64,000 nt of DNA, taken from NCBI RefSeq assembly GCF_028401425.1, contig NZ_JAQOMS010000002.1, positions 1,550,001 through 1,614,000 on the forward strand, in the 5' to 3' direction. This stretch comes from Psychrosphaera algicola. Lineage in GTDB: Bacteria; Pseudomonadota; Gammaproteobacteria; Enterobacterales; Alteromonadaceae. Position 1 is the first letter of the stretch; each line of letters starts with the position of its first letter. The translations under genes were made by a program, and so were the position numbers. The notes beneath the pieces are model-generated. The model had not been told where the DNA came from, searched no databases, and saw nothing but the letters and a program-made list of their open reading frames with translations. Positions 11,593 through 23,261 of the stretch are shown here, piece by piece.

Positions 11593-11643
11593 TGCTTATT
11601 TTTTTCTTTTACTGGCGTGGATCATCTGTCTAAGTGGGAACTC

Positions 11644-13077
11644 CTAGTGTTCGGTTCGTGCAGAGTCCATATAATTTTCAAGTCGTTTAGCAATTTGCGG
11701 ATTCGCACTTGCGACATTTGTCGTCTCGCCAATATCTTTGCTTAGGTCGTATAACTCCGGTGTTTTATTTAGCTTTCGAAGCAACTTCCAATTGCCAGCA
11801 CGAACCGCCTGAATTGGGCCTTTACGCTCATTAAATTCCCAGTATAGATAGTCATGCTCTTGCTGTTGTTTGGTATTTCCTAAGAGTGAAGCAACAAATG
11901 AAATTCCATCGTTTGCCGGACATTGTGCAACATTCGCCAATTGACAAAAAGTTGGCATAATGTCCCAGAACGCCGATATATGATGACTTTCAGTATTAGG
12001 TGCAATCGTTTCTGGCCAATAAGCAATCATTGGCACTCTTATTCCGCCTTCATATAAGTCTCGTTTTTTACCTTTTAAGTCGCCATTACTATTAAACCAG
12101 TTGTTCCCCGAATCCGGGCCGTTATCTGAGGTAAATATGACTAAGGTATTTTTGTCCAAGCCTCGGCGTTTAAGTAATTCGACTATTTTTCCAACATCTC
12201 GATCCATCCGAGTGATCATGCCAGCATAAGAAACATTACCTTCGGCATCGTGTTTATAATGCCCTTTGGTATTCATCTTGCGTTTAGGCCAACCTAGGTC
12301 GCGATATTCTAATTGTGAGTCTTCAGGTACAGTTAGTGGCGCATGAGGAATGGTGTAGGCCAAATATAAGAAAAACGGCTTATCTGGTTTGGCATTGCCA
12401 ACATAAGATAACGCTTCTTGAGTAAACAGGTCGTGAGTATATTGCCCTTGGTTTTCCTCAGGAATATTCGCTGAAAAATAGTATGGCGTATTGTTTTTCC
12501 AAAGTTTATTCCAATAATAATAGTGCGCATCACGATGGTACTTATAGCCAAAAAGTAATCAAATCCCTGCTGATTAGGCATCGCAGGGTCAATTTCATAA
12601 TCACTAACATCGGTACTTTCACTTAGTCCCCATTTACCAATCGCAGCAGTACGATATCCGGCCGTTTTCAACATTTCAGCAATGGTTAAGTCTTCCTTTT
12701 TAAGGCTTACCGCTTTACCTGAGGCTGTCCATTTTGGATTGCCACGGATTGGGCTGTGCCCAGTGTGTAAGCCTGTAACTAAGCTAGCTCGCGACGGCCC
12801 ACACACAGTAGAACCTGAATAATGCTGAGTAAATTTAATGCCCTGTTTCGCTAGGCTGTCTATATAGGGGTTTTGAGTTTTGTTTGACCAAAAGCACCAA
12901 CATCACCGTATCCCATATCGTCAGCAAGAATGTAAACAATATTAGGCGGTTGTGGAGTAGATTCTGATGTTTTGGATTGAGCTAGAGCCGTGTTGTTACA
13001 AAGAGCTAAGGGCATGACACAGCTGAGAATAAATAGTCGCAAGCAAGTTTTATGAATTGCACTTTTTGGAATGTCAT
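11644..13077 (-). CDS. Secreted S1-family sulfatase, frameshifted
   Basis: Metal motif LADDMGYGDVGAFG, formylglycine motif TVCGPSRASLVTG, AIGKWGLSES, YTIPHAPL and TSDNGPDSGNNWF are all present, followed by YEGGIRVP and the C-terminal ELYDLSKDIGETTNVA. The frame is broken near 13060 (A5 where A6 would give an ATG start at 13077 and a full signal peptide), near 12865 (C4 for C5) and near 12545 (T5 for T6). The only uninterrupted start is a TTG at 13042. It is last in a minus-strand run after the acetylesterase-like and GH43-like genes, so cotranscription is possible, though a hairpin pair at 13230-13300 intervenes. Confidence 0.83.
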
Positions 13078-13229
13078 ATCGGTATTGTGCCTTTTCTAAT
13101 TTTTAAGATGTACAAGTTATGGCATCGGTGCGGAAGAACATCTAGCCAATCGGTCCGGCCACGCAATTTATAAACAGCTTTGGCGAATGATAACGGTTGT
13201 TGTTTTAAGAAAAATCGTAGTACATAAAA

Positions 13230-13300
13230 ACTTGGTTTGTCACATTTTGAAAGTCACAAACCAAGTCTGGTTATTGCGCTGCAACGCAATGTTGCAGCGT
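13230..13300 (-). terminator. Two hairpins downstream of the GH43-like gene
   Basis: In minus-strand order: CGCTGCAAC / GTTGCAGCG (13276-13300), then ACTTGGTTTGT / ACAAACCAAGT (13230-13266) followed by TTTTTATG. The second has the form of a rho-independent terminator. Confidence 0.65.
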
Positions 13301-13333
13301 GCTTTTACTTAAAGCAGTTAAAACAACTTTGTA

Positions 13334-14713
13334 CTACAGTGCAGTCACTTTAACGCCGTTTATAGTAGGCCTTTGGTCGTTATGTTTAGACAGTTTAAAC
13401 TCAAGAGTTACCTGATAACCCGCCGGTAAACTAGATACATCTAACGCCGCAGGTGTACTCTCAACGACCCGAGTAAACCCTTCTTTAGCTTTGTAAGTCT
13501 CTTTAACTTTAGTGAAAGGTGTCCATTGATCCACCTTACCGTCATTGTCGGTATCCACACCAGCACGCACGTTTACGCCATCAATCCATGGACCGTCACT
13601 GATAAAGTCAGTGCCAGAACGTTGAACTAACAAGTAAAATTTGCCTTCAGCAAAACCAACCGTTGGATCTGGATGGAATCCTTCACCGACTTCGCCATCC
13701 CACACAAATTCTTTGGTAATATCATCGGTACGCCAGCGTCCTACACGCATACTTTTATTTTCATCATGAGGGTCATAATCGCAGAATAAATAATAATGGC
13801 CACCCACTTTAATCATTGTGTAGTCACCAAAAGCGTCCTGTGGCCCTTCGTGCTCTTCATAAGTATATGGCGTTGGATCACGGCCAAACTCTAGTTGATT
13901 AGGATGCGGTTTATAAGGCAAGATACGACCTGTTGCCGTTGTTCTTTGGTCGATTGGCGCCACATATTCATGAGGTTCAAAGCCATTGATCCCGTCTGGG
14001 CTATCTGCATGGCCAGCCAACGGTGAATCCCACGCGTGTTTGCTTGGATCTACTGGGCTCCAGTCTTCATAGATTAAATGAAATAAGCCGTCATCATCAC
14101 GAAATATCGACATGTCAGAACCATGTGTTGGGTCTTCAAAAACCTTACCTACAACTTTGCCTTGTTTGCCATCGGTTAAATCTTCATCGATGATCAAATG
14201 TGGATCTTCATCATTTGGCTTGTCGAAATAAATGTAGAACTTACCGTCCATGTATTCAGCAGAGGTCACCCAACGGTTATCGTGATTTGAAATTGGGCCG
14301 TAATGCACCCAGTTTTTCATGTCCGTTGTGTGCCATGCATGATAGCCGGTTTTAGGCTGTTTTTTATGTCTAGATAACAACCAATAATTACCCTCACTCA
14401 CAGGGATTAGAACCGGTGCATCTTTAGCAAATTTTGGCGTAATTTTACCGGCCGCCTGCCAATTGTCCCAAACAGGTACTTGGCTAATTTCAATTTGATC
14501 TAAACGAGTTTTAGTAGAAGACTTATAAACCACTGTTGATAACGAACCCGATTCGCCCACTAACGACGCTTTCCCGTCTTTAATTTCAACGTTTTCACTG
14601 CTTACAATTGAAGAAGCCCAATCTACATTGGACTGGCCTACTGATGCAGTCTCCATTACTGCACAGCCCCCCAAATTGGCTAAAACCGCTAGTGCCAATA
14701 AATGTTTTTTCAT
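13334..14713 (-). CDS. GH43-like beta-propeller lipoprotein
   Basis: An uninterrupted gene of about 459 codons from the preferred start at 14713 (AAGG ribosome-binding site; lipobox LGGC at Cys about 17). An in-frame ATG at 14731 is also possible but leaves a poorer signal. Propeller-blade motifs repeat: NYWLLSRHKKQPKTGYHAW, GKFYIYFDKPNDEDP, DMSIFRDDDGLFHLIYEDW, GHYYLFCDYDPHDENKS and GKFYLLVQRSG. This resembles the GH43/GH117 propeller group. Acidic residues typical of inverting GH43 active sites are present, but I cannot assign them with certainty. A DTDNDGKVDQWTPF calcium-loop-like segment lies near the C-terminus. It follows the acetylesterase-like gene on the same strand. Confidence 0.68.
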   Translation of the reverse strand: MKKHLLALAVLANLGGCAVMETASVGQSNVDWASSIVSSENVEIKDGKASLVGESGSLSTVVYKSSTKTRLDQIEISQVPVWDNWQAAGKITPKFAKDAPVLIPVSEGNYWLLSRHKKQPKTGYHAWHTTDMKNWVHYGPISNHDNRWVTSAEYMDGKFYIYFDKPNDEDPHLIIDEDLTDGKQGKVVGKVFEDPTHGSDMSIFRDDDGLFHLIYEDWSPVDPSKHAWDSPLAGHADSPDGINGFEPHEYVAPIDQRTTATGRILPYKPHPNQLEFGRDPTPYTYEEHEGPQDAFGDYTMIKVGGHYYLFCDYDPHDENKSMRVGRWRTDDITKEFVWDGEVGEGFHPDPTVGFAEGKFYLLVQRSGTDFISDGPWIDGVNVRAGVDTDNDGKVDQWTPFTKVKETYKAKEGFTRVVESTPAALDVSSLPAGYQVTLEFKLSKHNDQRPTINGVKVTAL

Positions 14714-14747
14714 TGTCCTTACCTTTTTCATAATAGTTTTAATAGGC

Positions 14748-14813
14748 GTCTGCTCTTTAAAGAGCAGACTTATTTTTATTTTTATTTTTATTTTTATTTT
14801 TATTTTTATTTTT
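14748..14813 (-). repeat. Hexanucleotide (AAAAAT)n tract plus hairpin
   Basis: Plus-strand ATTTTT is repeated about eight times (14771-14813). On the minus strand this lies right after the acetylesterase-like stop codon, which is itself in the tract. Next to it is a perfect palindrome GTCTGCTCTTTAAAGAGCAGAC (14748-14769), just upstream of the GH43-like start. It could serve as terminator or spacing element. Confidence 0.75.
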
Positions 14814-16334
14814 TGACATTTCTTGATTTAAGTGGCCAATCATCAGTTCGAAATGGCGTGACGGGTAACCCAATTTTGTCATATAAATTAACAACCGGAT
14901 TATCTTCCCAAGCATATCTCACAGCGACGGGTTCTTTAATCTCGTTGCTATAAACTTCAACCGTATTTTTGCCGGTAATTTTTGCCGTGGCCCGGACAAA
15001 ACGTTGGTCTTTTCCTGCAATGTAAAAACCAAGCACTTCATTTTTATCAAGTGCATAAAGCTTTCTTTTACATTTTTGAAGGTTAGTAAAAATTTATTTC
15101 CTTTAATTCGACTCGATTTATACATAGGGCTGTCGGCCATCATCGGATAACCATAAATTTTGGCTAACGGATGACGTACTAAACGATTTGCAACATCTTG
15201 CTTATTGCCAGGGTGAATATTTCGCGCTTCGCCGACATCATAAATTACAGCTTCACCTGTATTTGGAAGGCTTAGTGTCATCGTTTGCGCTTCACGCAAC
15301 TCAGCCCAGTCACTGTATTTTGAAGGTGTATCTTTTTCTGGTCTAAAATCGGCTAATTGAGCCCAATAGAATGGGAAATCGCCCTGACCCCAACGCTCAC
15401 GCCACGAGTTAATCAGCAGCGGGAATAAAGAACGGTATTGATAACCGCGAGCGCCATTAGCCTCGCCTTGATACCAAATAACGCCACGGATACCGTAGCC
15501 AATAAACGGATTTACTACACCATTAAATATATTGGCAGGCCGTTTGCCGCCCGTTAATACATTAGCTGGGTTTTTCAGTTTTTTACCTTTTGGTTTACCT
15601 GCTTTTACCCAATCTTGAAATTCTGCTAGGTCTTTGTTGAATTTATCTTCATCAAAGTTTTCCGCTACCTTGTCCCAATGCGCTAGTAGTTCTTCATATT
15701 CATTATTCTTCTCAAGCGCATCTCGTGGGATCCATGCTTCGATTGGCGTTCCGCCCCATGAATTCTTAATTAACCCAATAGGTACATTTAGCGTTTGATG
15801 TAATCGACGACCATAAAGGTAACAAATTGCAGAAAAATCTCGTACATTCTGAGGAGTTGTCTTGTACCACTGTGTTTCCACGTCAAATTGAGGTTTATCA
15901 ATACCCACTCTCGGTACGCTTAACAGACGTATATCTGGGAAATTGGCAGAGGCTAATTCAATTTCAGAGTGATTAATGTGCTGAACACGCCACTCCATAT
16001 TCGATTGGCCTGAACATAACCACACTTCACCAACCAATACATCACTTATCTCAAGTACAGTATAATCACCTTCGATGGAAAGCTTATAAGGTCCACCAGC
16101 AGGCAATGGCGCTAATTTAACACGCCAATCGCCTTTGCTATCGGCTTTCACTTTGTAATTTTGGTTTGCTATTGATACATGGACCTTGGCTCCAGGAGTT
16201 GCCTTACCCCAAATTGGGTTATGTTGTTTTTGCTGCAAAACCATACGATCAGCAAAAATATGCGGCACCGTTATTTTACTTAGTGCGGTGCTAGAAAATA
16301 ATATAAGTGTCCAAAATAACAAATGTCGTTTCAT
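14806..16334 (-). CDS. Sialate O-acetylesterase-like (SGNH/SASA) esterase, frameshifted
   Basis: Secreted carbohydrate esterase. From the ATG at 16334 it has a signal peptide (MKRHLLFWTLILFSSTALS), then an N-terminal beta domain with MVLQQKQHNPIWGKATPG. The Ser block is EVWLCSGQSNMEW, the Gly/Asn block GVIWYQGEANG, and the late His block IHPGNKQDVANRL. This is the usual order for the 9-O-acetylesterase family; in algal loci such enzymes are taken to remove O-acetyl groups from sugars. One break near 15062 separates the last about 75 codons (LGFYIAGKDQRFVRATAKI onward), which have the normal C-terminal sequence. An upstream in-frame ATG at 16376 seems too far from the signal peptide. Confidence 0.82.
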
Positions 16335-16735
16335 TGCATTAACTCTCTTATCCCTGTTTAGTGTTTTTATTAACACGATTTTCTACTTTAAAGAACTATA
16401 AATGTTTTATTAAATATAAAACAACATACACAACAAAAACCGTAAATATTTTTCCCTCGCCGTTTCCGCTCATATTTCAACCAAACATTGTACGGTTTTT
16501 AGTTCCTATCTTGTTGTTACATCAGATCTATCCAAATTAAGTGGGGATTTTTCGTATAAAAAGTGCTCGCCTATACATTTGAGCAGGGATGCGATGTTAT
16601 CGAAAGAGTCACTTATTTATGACGAAACACACTTTGTTGACCGATCTAGGTGCATAAAAATTTGCACTTAAAAATAAAAGACACTTAACAGTGTGCTTAT
16701 AAAAATAATAAAAACAATCAATAGGATGAGTAACA
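16335..16735. promoter_or_regulatory. Divergent promoter region with two CCGTAAA-type motifs
   Basis: About 400 noncoding bases between the minus-strand acetylesterase-like gene and the plus-strand GH-A gene. It contains AAAAACCGTAAATATTTTT (16435-16453) and, inverted, TGTACGGTTTTTAG (16489-16502), about 50 bases apart. This spacing suits a divergent operator, but no start site is known. Confidence 0.5.
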
Positions 16736-17981
16736 ATGATAAAAAACCAAGAGAAAGCTGATTAACGCGGCAGTTGCGATGGCATTAATGCCAGCATTCG
16801 CGAACGCCGCCGATGCAGAGATCACGGTTGATCCAAGTAGTGTGCAGCAAAGCGTTAAATTTGCAGCCGATGTTAAACTGACTTTGAAAGGCGTCGCTGA
16901 TGGTAATACGAGCTTAGTATTAGACCGTTTTATCGAACTCGGTATGGATATGCTCAGAGTACCAATCTATATGACTCGCGATATTAACGATGTATTTTAC
17001 GATAAAGTCTATGACGTCGCTGATCAGGCTGAAGATAAGGGCATGACAATATTTGCTAGTGTTGCAAATGGAGACGGTGACTTAAATAACAATTTGCATC
17101 ATGCAGACAAATTCGACAGCTCTTTTATTTGTAATTGTGCTTATAACGTATACAACCTGAACTTAACAAAATATGCGGCCTACCTTGACGATTATGTCGA
17201 AAACATGGCGCTTAATGACGCCAAAGTCGACATTTTAGGGCCATACAATGAAGACGCAGCCGACAATAGTGACTACCGCAAAATATGGGATCAAATGACC
17301 AACAGTGACTTCTCTCGAATTGGAGTTGAATCATGGGCGTTAGATGTTGCGCCTACAACTTACGCGGACGTTTCAAATCGTATTGATATCGCCGGCGCCC
17401 ATTTTTATGATGATGACCAATTTGCCCGTTCTACCCACGACAGTCTCTGGTCAAACTTCACAAGTGCGACTGGCACAACACCTGGATGGTTTACCGAGTC
17501 GACAAGGCTCAGCGTTGGTGGTAACTCAACCATGCAAAACGTCGTTGCTGGATTAGAACATATCATTCCAGCAATTAGAGGTGGAGTTGAACGAGTTGTA
17601 GTTTATCAGACGGCAAACCGCCTAGTTTGGTATAACGGTGGTAAGGTGGCCTATAAATTCAGTGCCTTTAAGCAGTTTATCAATAACTCAACCGGGAACG
17701 TTGTAGCATCATCAGCGGATACAGCCGATATTCGAACAGTCAGCTTTAAAGATGGTAACAACGTGAGTATCAATATTACTAACCCTGACAGTGTTACCAA
17801 AAGCGTAATAATTAATTTGGATAGTAACTATAAAACCGATGGTTTAATCACTCGTACCGTATGGGAAACAGGGTCAGAAGGGGTAGCAAACAGTTATACA
17901 TTAAATAACAATGCCCAATGGACAGTTACCGTACCAGCAGAGTCTTACGTTCATCTGCAAGTGCCAGTTAAAGTAAACTGA
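16736..17981 (+). CDS. Clan GH-A glycoside hydrolase, paralogue A
   Basis: Secreted (beta/alpha)8-barrel enzyme with a C-terminal beta-sandwich. The ATG at 16736 follows an AGGATGAG ribosome-binding site; one extra A in the run at 16739-16746 breaks the frame, and correcting it gives a normal signal peptide (MIKTKRKLINAAVAMALMP...). The putative acid/base is in ILGPYNEDAAD, an aromatic/His motif in AHFYDDD, the putative nucleophile in GWFTEST, then a conserved QTANRLVWYNGG loop. The architecture resembles GH30 and its relatives. It is similar to paralogues B (18274-19880) and C (32193-34291) and lacks the extra domains those carry. Substrate unknown; backbone cleavage is plausible. Confidence 0.72.
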
Positions 17982-18053
17982 TGTCGTAGCATTAATTAGA
18001 AGCCTATTGTTTGAATCACAGTGGATTAATCAATAGCAAACGAACTTTAAAGC

Positions 18054-18087
18054 AAAAAAGAGGCGCTAATATTAGCGCCTCTTTTTA
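18054..18087. terminator. Bidirectional terminator between GH-A paralogues A and B
   Basis: Hairpin AAAAAGAGGCGCTAA / TTAGCGCCTCTTTTT with A-run on one side and T-run on the other, between convergent genes. Confidence 0.85.
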
Positions 18088-18273
18088 TTATTTGCCTGAG
18101 CCCTCAAAAAAACGAATTCGACTTTTAATACGGAAAACAAACCTAAATTTACAATTTATTTCATGGCCTAAATCGCCAATATTGTTCGTTTTCTATCACT
18201 AAACATAGAATTTTTAGCTGACAACTATTTGTAATAAGACATGAGACTGCCAAAGTGGTTCTAATTCAAGTCA

Positions 18274-19880
18274 CTATTTGATGAAACGTCTAACCAGCAA
18301 CAACATTAGAAAGGCCCAAGTTCCAGAGAAGCTGCCGCCGCTACTTTTTTGTTCTGTTTGCGGTGCTTCAACCTCCTCACTTACGGTTTCTTCTGTTTCT
18401 TCTGTTTCTTCTGTTTCTTCTGTTTCTTCTGTTTCTTCTGTTTCTTCTGTTTCTTCTGTTTCTTCGACTTGAGTACCACTGCGGGTTGCATCAAATGGAA
18501 ATTCGTCCAATTCGTCCAATACGGAATCGTTGTCGTCATCTTCATCAATAAAATCGGCAATGCCGTCTTGATCAAAGTCTGGCAAGTCACTATCTTGCGG
18601 TAGACCAATATGGCTACATTCTTCGATAGTTGACGCAGATAAGGCAACTACAGGCACACTTAATTGTAGATAAGAATTTGCCGGTACAGTCATCGTCCAA
18701 CAACTTGAATCATCAAAGGCAATATCCGTAAGACCAGCTTCGACATCGTTTGTCCACAACATCTGTGAACCACTTCCTAGCGCGGCAAAGTTCCCCTTTA
18801 ATTTAACCGAGGTAATTTTAGGCGTTGATTCGCCATTTGTGATATTTACTTTCAGAACACCGGACTCATAAAAACTGACCGTTTTAACGGCATAATCATC
18901 CGAGGTTGAATCCACTACATTTCCAATGGCATTTTTAGTGAATTGCTTAACACCACTAAAACGATAAGCTCGTGAACCACCGTTGTACCAAACAAACCGA
19001 TTAGCCGCTTGATAGAAGATCACCCGCTCAGCACCACCACGAATAGACGGGATAATATGCTCTAAACCCGTGCGAAGGTTAGTCATATCATTGTTAGAGG
19101 CCTCAAAACGAGTGGCTTCGGTGAACCATACTTCTTTGCCGTTTGCCGCTTCGGTTAATGCAGCCCACTGGCTGTCATGAATAGCGACTTTATTGGCCGA
19201 ATCATCATAAAAATGTGAGCCAACAACATCAACTAGATCAAGTAACTTTGGTGTATCAATAATCGAATTTCCAAGGCCCCAGAGCTCCGGTCCAATGCGT
19301 TTAAAGTCACTATTGCGCATGTGTTGCCAGATTTGCTGATAATCGCTTACCGCACCTCTGTCTTCGTTAAATGGCCCGACAAACGTGACTTTAGCATCGT
19401 GCAATGCCATTTGATCAAGAAACGCATCCATATACTCTGCATAGGCCGCTAAATTGATATTATAAAATGTTTTAGGGCAATTACTTTGACAGATCAATTT
19501 GTCAGAAAACTTATGCGCCCCGTGTAGCCAGTTATTTTTATCACCATCGCCATTTGCAACACTAACAAACAAAATGAGTCCTTTATCTTCGGCAATGTCA
19601 GATACCTTAAACACTTTGTCATAGAATGGGTCAGTGACATCACGAATGGGAAAAATGGCAAACGAACCATATCCATTCCCATTTCAATAAATCTATCCAT
19701 AACTTTCGACGTGTTCCCCTCGGCAACATTTTTTATGGTTAATTTAATGTCCGCACCAAATTTAACTTGCTGTTTTTGTTGTTCTGGAAATATCTCCAAA
19801 TGAGTATCAGCCGCATATCCGTAAGCACTTACTAACGCACTCATCATTAAGTTTATTGTTATTATTTTTATTGCTTTCAT
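18274..19880 (-). CDS. Clan GH-A glycoside hydrolase B with TSP3-like and GlyGly-CTERM tail
   Basis: Same barrel as paralogue A: VGPFNEDRGA (putative acid/base), SHFYDDS, VWFTEATRF (putative nucleophile), QAANRFVWYNGG. After the beta-sandwich come a calcium-binding DFDQDGIADFIDEDDDNDS segment (thrombospondin type 3-like), nine Glu-Glu-Thr repeats, and a C-terminus SSGGSFSG, hydrophobic stretch, then RRFIK. The last is a GlyGly-CTERM sorting signal, which in these bacteria is cut by rhombosortase and leads to surface display or export. A break near 19655 (LPFFPFV for FPIRDVTDPFYDK) joins the N-terminal signal-peptide piece starting at 19880. It lies 246 bases downstream of the STN-type receptor gene on the same strand. 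Confidence 0.78.
18386..18466 (-). repeat. Nine-base tandem repeat coding Glu-Glu-Thr
   Basis: About nine perfect copies of a 9-bp unit (plus-strand GTTTCTTCT) inside paralogue B, forming an acidic spacer before the sorting tail. Unit-number change would alter only spacer length. Confidence 0.9.
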
Positions 19881-20126
19881 AATTCCTCTGTTGAGCTTTA
19901 CCCAGTATCACATTGCTTTGTTGTTGAAACTGCAATTTAGTTAATATGAAACAAGGTATGAACGAGAAAGACGTAATTTTTGGTGGGTTTAGCCAACGGT
20001 ATAATATGAGTGAGTGACGGTTGAGTGGCTCTGGTCTTGGATATTAATGACGTTATTTAGCCTGATTGTGCTAAGCACTTTATTCAGTCCGCGGCATGTG
20101 CGATTGAATTCGAGCCAAAGATCGGG

Positions 20127-23100
20127 TTAAAACTCAACACTCATAGAGAGGGAATAATCACTACCACTGTTGATATAATTGATCAGGCGCTCTTCATAGA
20201 CAGAGTAGGAACGTACTGGCTCGTTAGTCAGGTTTAAGATGTCAAATGACACATTGATATTGCCATATTTGTAACTCATTCCAAAATCAAATTGATCTCT
20301 TGCTGCAACCATAACGACGTCGCCTAGTAACCCGATGCGAGACTGCAAAAACTGTCTCGATGGAATAGGCTTAAATTAAAATTTATATTATCTAAATCGT
20401 AAAACAATGCCGCAACGTAAGAGTCTGCAGCCCCTTCAATTGCCGGAATCGCCGTATTACTTTGCTCATGTAAATGCTCAGTGGTTGCAACATCTGTATA
20501 TCTAAAACGACCTCCGAGCCCCTGCAATAGTCCAGGTAACATATGGAATTTACTGACGACATTGAGCTCCCAACCGCTGACGGTTTCATCCGCAATATTC
20601 GTAGGAGAAATAATAAGATATTCTCCAAACTGCGAATCATGTAGGGTTCTATACTCTGCCTTACTCGACAAATAATTGGAGAAGTCTTTGTAAAAGTAAG
20701 CTATTTCAAATACCGAATAGGCATCCCAGTAATAGTTCCAGTTGATATCAATGTTGTTCGACAAGGTAGGCTCTAAGTATGCATCACCTTGAAATGCGAT
20801 ACTTGCTCCGACCCTTGAAATATAATTGCCAAGTGTAATTGATAAGTCACTTAGGGTTGGTCTTGTCATCGTTTTGGACAACCCTAAACTCAAGACATTT
20901 TGCTCAGATAGAGCCAGTTTTACATTAAACGATGGCAAAAACTCTGAATAGCTATGAGTTTCGCTGATGTCACTAGCAGAACTAAAACTCATAATTAAGT
21001 TTGTCGGATCCCCTTCAATTGTTTCAATGCTTCTAATGGCCTGCTGATTTCCTTCTGACAAAACCTTTGTATTGGCAAATCGAACCCCAAGATTACCGCT
21101 CCAGTCTCCCATTGCAGATTCGCCTTGGAATTTGACACTGACATAACCTTCTAATAACTGCTCTTCCACCTGCCAAGATTTGCTAGGGTAATGCACTGGT
21201 TCTACACCACCTGCTTGTTTTAGTGCCCAAATCGAATCTGCTAAAGGGTGATCTTTGTCAATGATTTCCGTTTGAATATGTTCATCCGACCATAGGTAAT
21301 CAACGTACTCTTGAGCGTCAAATGAATACCAATCTGTGGGGTTGCCGCCATCAATGAAATCTGACGCATCAAAGGGGCTAAAAATTTCGTCCGGTATGTC
21401 AAACACATAACCCGCAAACTCCCAACCATTTGGAGAACGAAAGCCATCTCTTTGCTTGGTTCTGGCCGATTGGTATATTCCCATATCAAACTGTTTAAAC
21501 CATTTAAAGTCTGGAAACCAATGTAAGTCTAAACGAGTCTGAAAAATTTCATCTTTAACATTTTCACCATTAAATATAGTGCCATGGCTTCGAATATCTT
21601 CGATACCAAATTCACGGTCATAACTTAGCTCGGCATAATTAGCACCGGGGATAAATTGATAAACCGGATTCGCAAATGGCACGCCGGCGATAATAAATTG
21701 CTGTTTACCACCATTATTATTTTCGGCAGCTGAGTAAGATGTATCTAACGTTAACTCTATCGCATCGGACAACAAATGTTGAAGGTTCAACCCCATTTGG
21801 ATAGTAGAGGTTGGTCGGTTTCGGTTGAGCTCAACAAAGTCGGTTGCAAAGTCCCCATCTTCTCTATATCGATAACCTAGCAACGTATTGTGATTATCTA
21901 CTTGAACACTTTGAAACGACTCGCCTAACGTTGACTCAACACCAATTGGATTTACATGAGTCCAATTACCTGAAGACTTTATATGAGAATCGACTTCATA
22001 TTTTGAATACAATAAGTCTGCCGTCAAAAGGGTTTTATCGGTAATGCTCGCCTGTAAAACGACATTTCCTCCAATACGCGATTCCTTACCTTCATCTATA
22101 CGAAAATCATAATTCCTCGGCACGTAAACACGAGAATAGTCATCATTCTGCCCTTCTAAGTAAGACAAATCGACAGGGATCCAACCGTCTGTGTTGACCG
22201 ACTCTAACCGATAATCTTTTTCGTGGTATTGAATGGAGATTAGCGCACCGTAGTCACCATTGTTATAACTAAATAACTGGGATATTTCAGGAAAGTACTC
22301 ACCGGAAAGTTCACTGTAACCTAGTTTTACCGCTGACTTAGAATACGTTCCTAAGTGAGAACCGGGCATGGGACTGACTAAGTTAATCGTGGCGCCAATA
22401 CTTCCGGCTATTAAGTCGGTTGACGGAGATTTATATACATTGACCCGTTCGATAACATCTGAGGAAAGCACATCAAAACTAAACTCACGTCCTTGATTTT
22501 CCGTCGCGATAACACGGCCATTATAAAGGACGTTATTAAATTCTGCTCCAAACCCCGTACAGAAACATGGGTTCCACCACCGTAAATTTTATCGGTTGAT
22601 ATGCTGGGCACATTTCGCACGACGTCTGCGGCATTGTTTTTGGCGATTTGATTAATCTGAGACTGGCTAATTTGCTCTGTTTGAGAATCAGAAAACCGTT
22701 TGAAATTGGCCGACTTGTCCATCGCGAACATTTTACCTTCAACGACGATAACTTCGATTTCCTCAACTACCGGTGAAATCTCAACTTCACCTTTGAGTAC
22801 CACTGGCGCTTTTTCCTCAACGACTACAGGTTGAATCTTAGTGATCTGGATGACACCACTAGGCCGCACGGTTCCTTTTAGAGGGGTGTCTTTCAGTAAT
22901 TGTTGTAATGCTTGTGATGCGCTGAATTCGCCCTGGAGGCCGTCGACGTAAAGTGAGCTTGCTAAATGATAAGGGTAAATTAATGCGCGATTCGTTTGTT
23001 TCGCAAAGCTATTTAAGGCATCGACTAAATTTGAAGCGGGAATATTAATAGATGATTTAGGTTGAACGTCTTCAGCAACGCTAACTTGGCTGTATAGAAC

Positions 23101-23145
23101 AGCGCAGACTAGAAAAATAGCTTGGGTTTGAATTGAAAAAGTCAA
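20127..23145 (-). CDS. TonB-dependent receptor with STN signalling domain, frameshifted
   Basis: Outer-membrane transducer/transporter. The signal peptide is followed by an STN (secretin/TonB N-terminal) domain at about residues 30-105 (INIPASNLVDALNSFAKQT), used in FecA-like receptors to contact an anti-sigma factor. Next come a TonB-box-like EEIEVIVVEG, a plug with VVRNVPSIS and GGGTHVSVRG, and a long beta-barrel ending SLSMSVEF with a terminal Phe. Breaks near 22545 (G/T runs; expected GLGAEFNNVLYNGRV) and 20345 (T5 for T6) split it into three frames. It lies 116 bases downstream of the FecR-like gene. It most likely imports oligosaccharide and senses it. The ligand is unknown. Confidence 0.88.
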
Positions 23146-23261
23146 AATAAATCTGAACTACACATTGATCAAAGCAGTTGCACACAATATCCCAAAAGCC
23201 AAAAAAGAAGTCACGACTAACATAAATATTAGGGTGACTTCCATTCTTCGGTAATGGCGTA

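Noticed and set aside
18278..18603. Plus-strand Ser-Val and Cys-Phe repeat ORFs
   Set aside because: Antisense readings of the Glu-Glu-Thr repeat of enzyme B.
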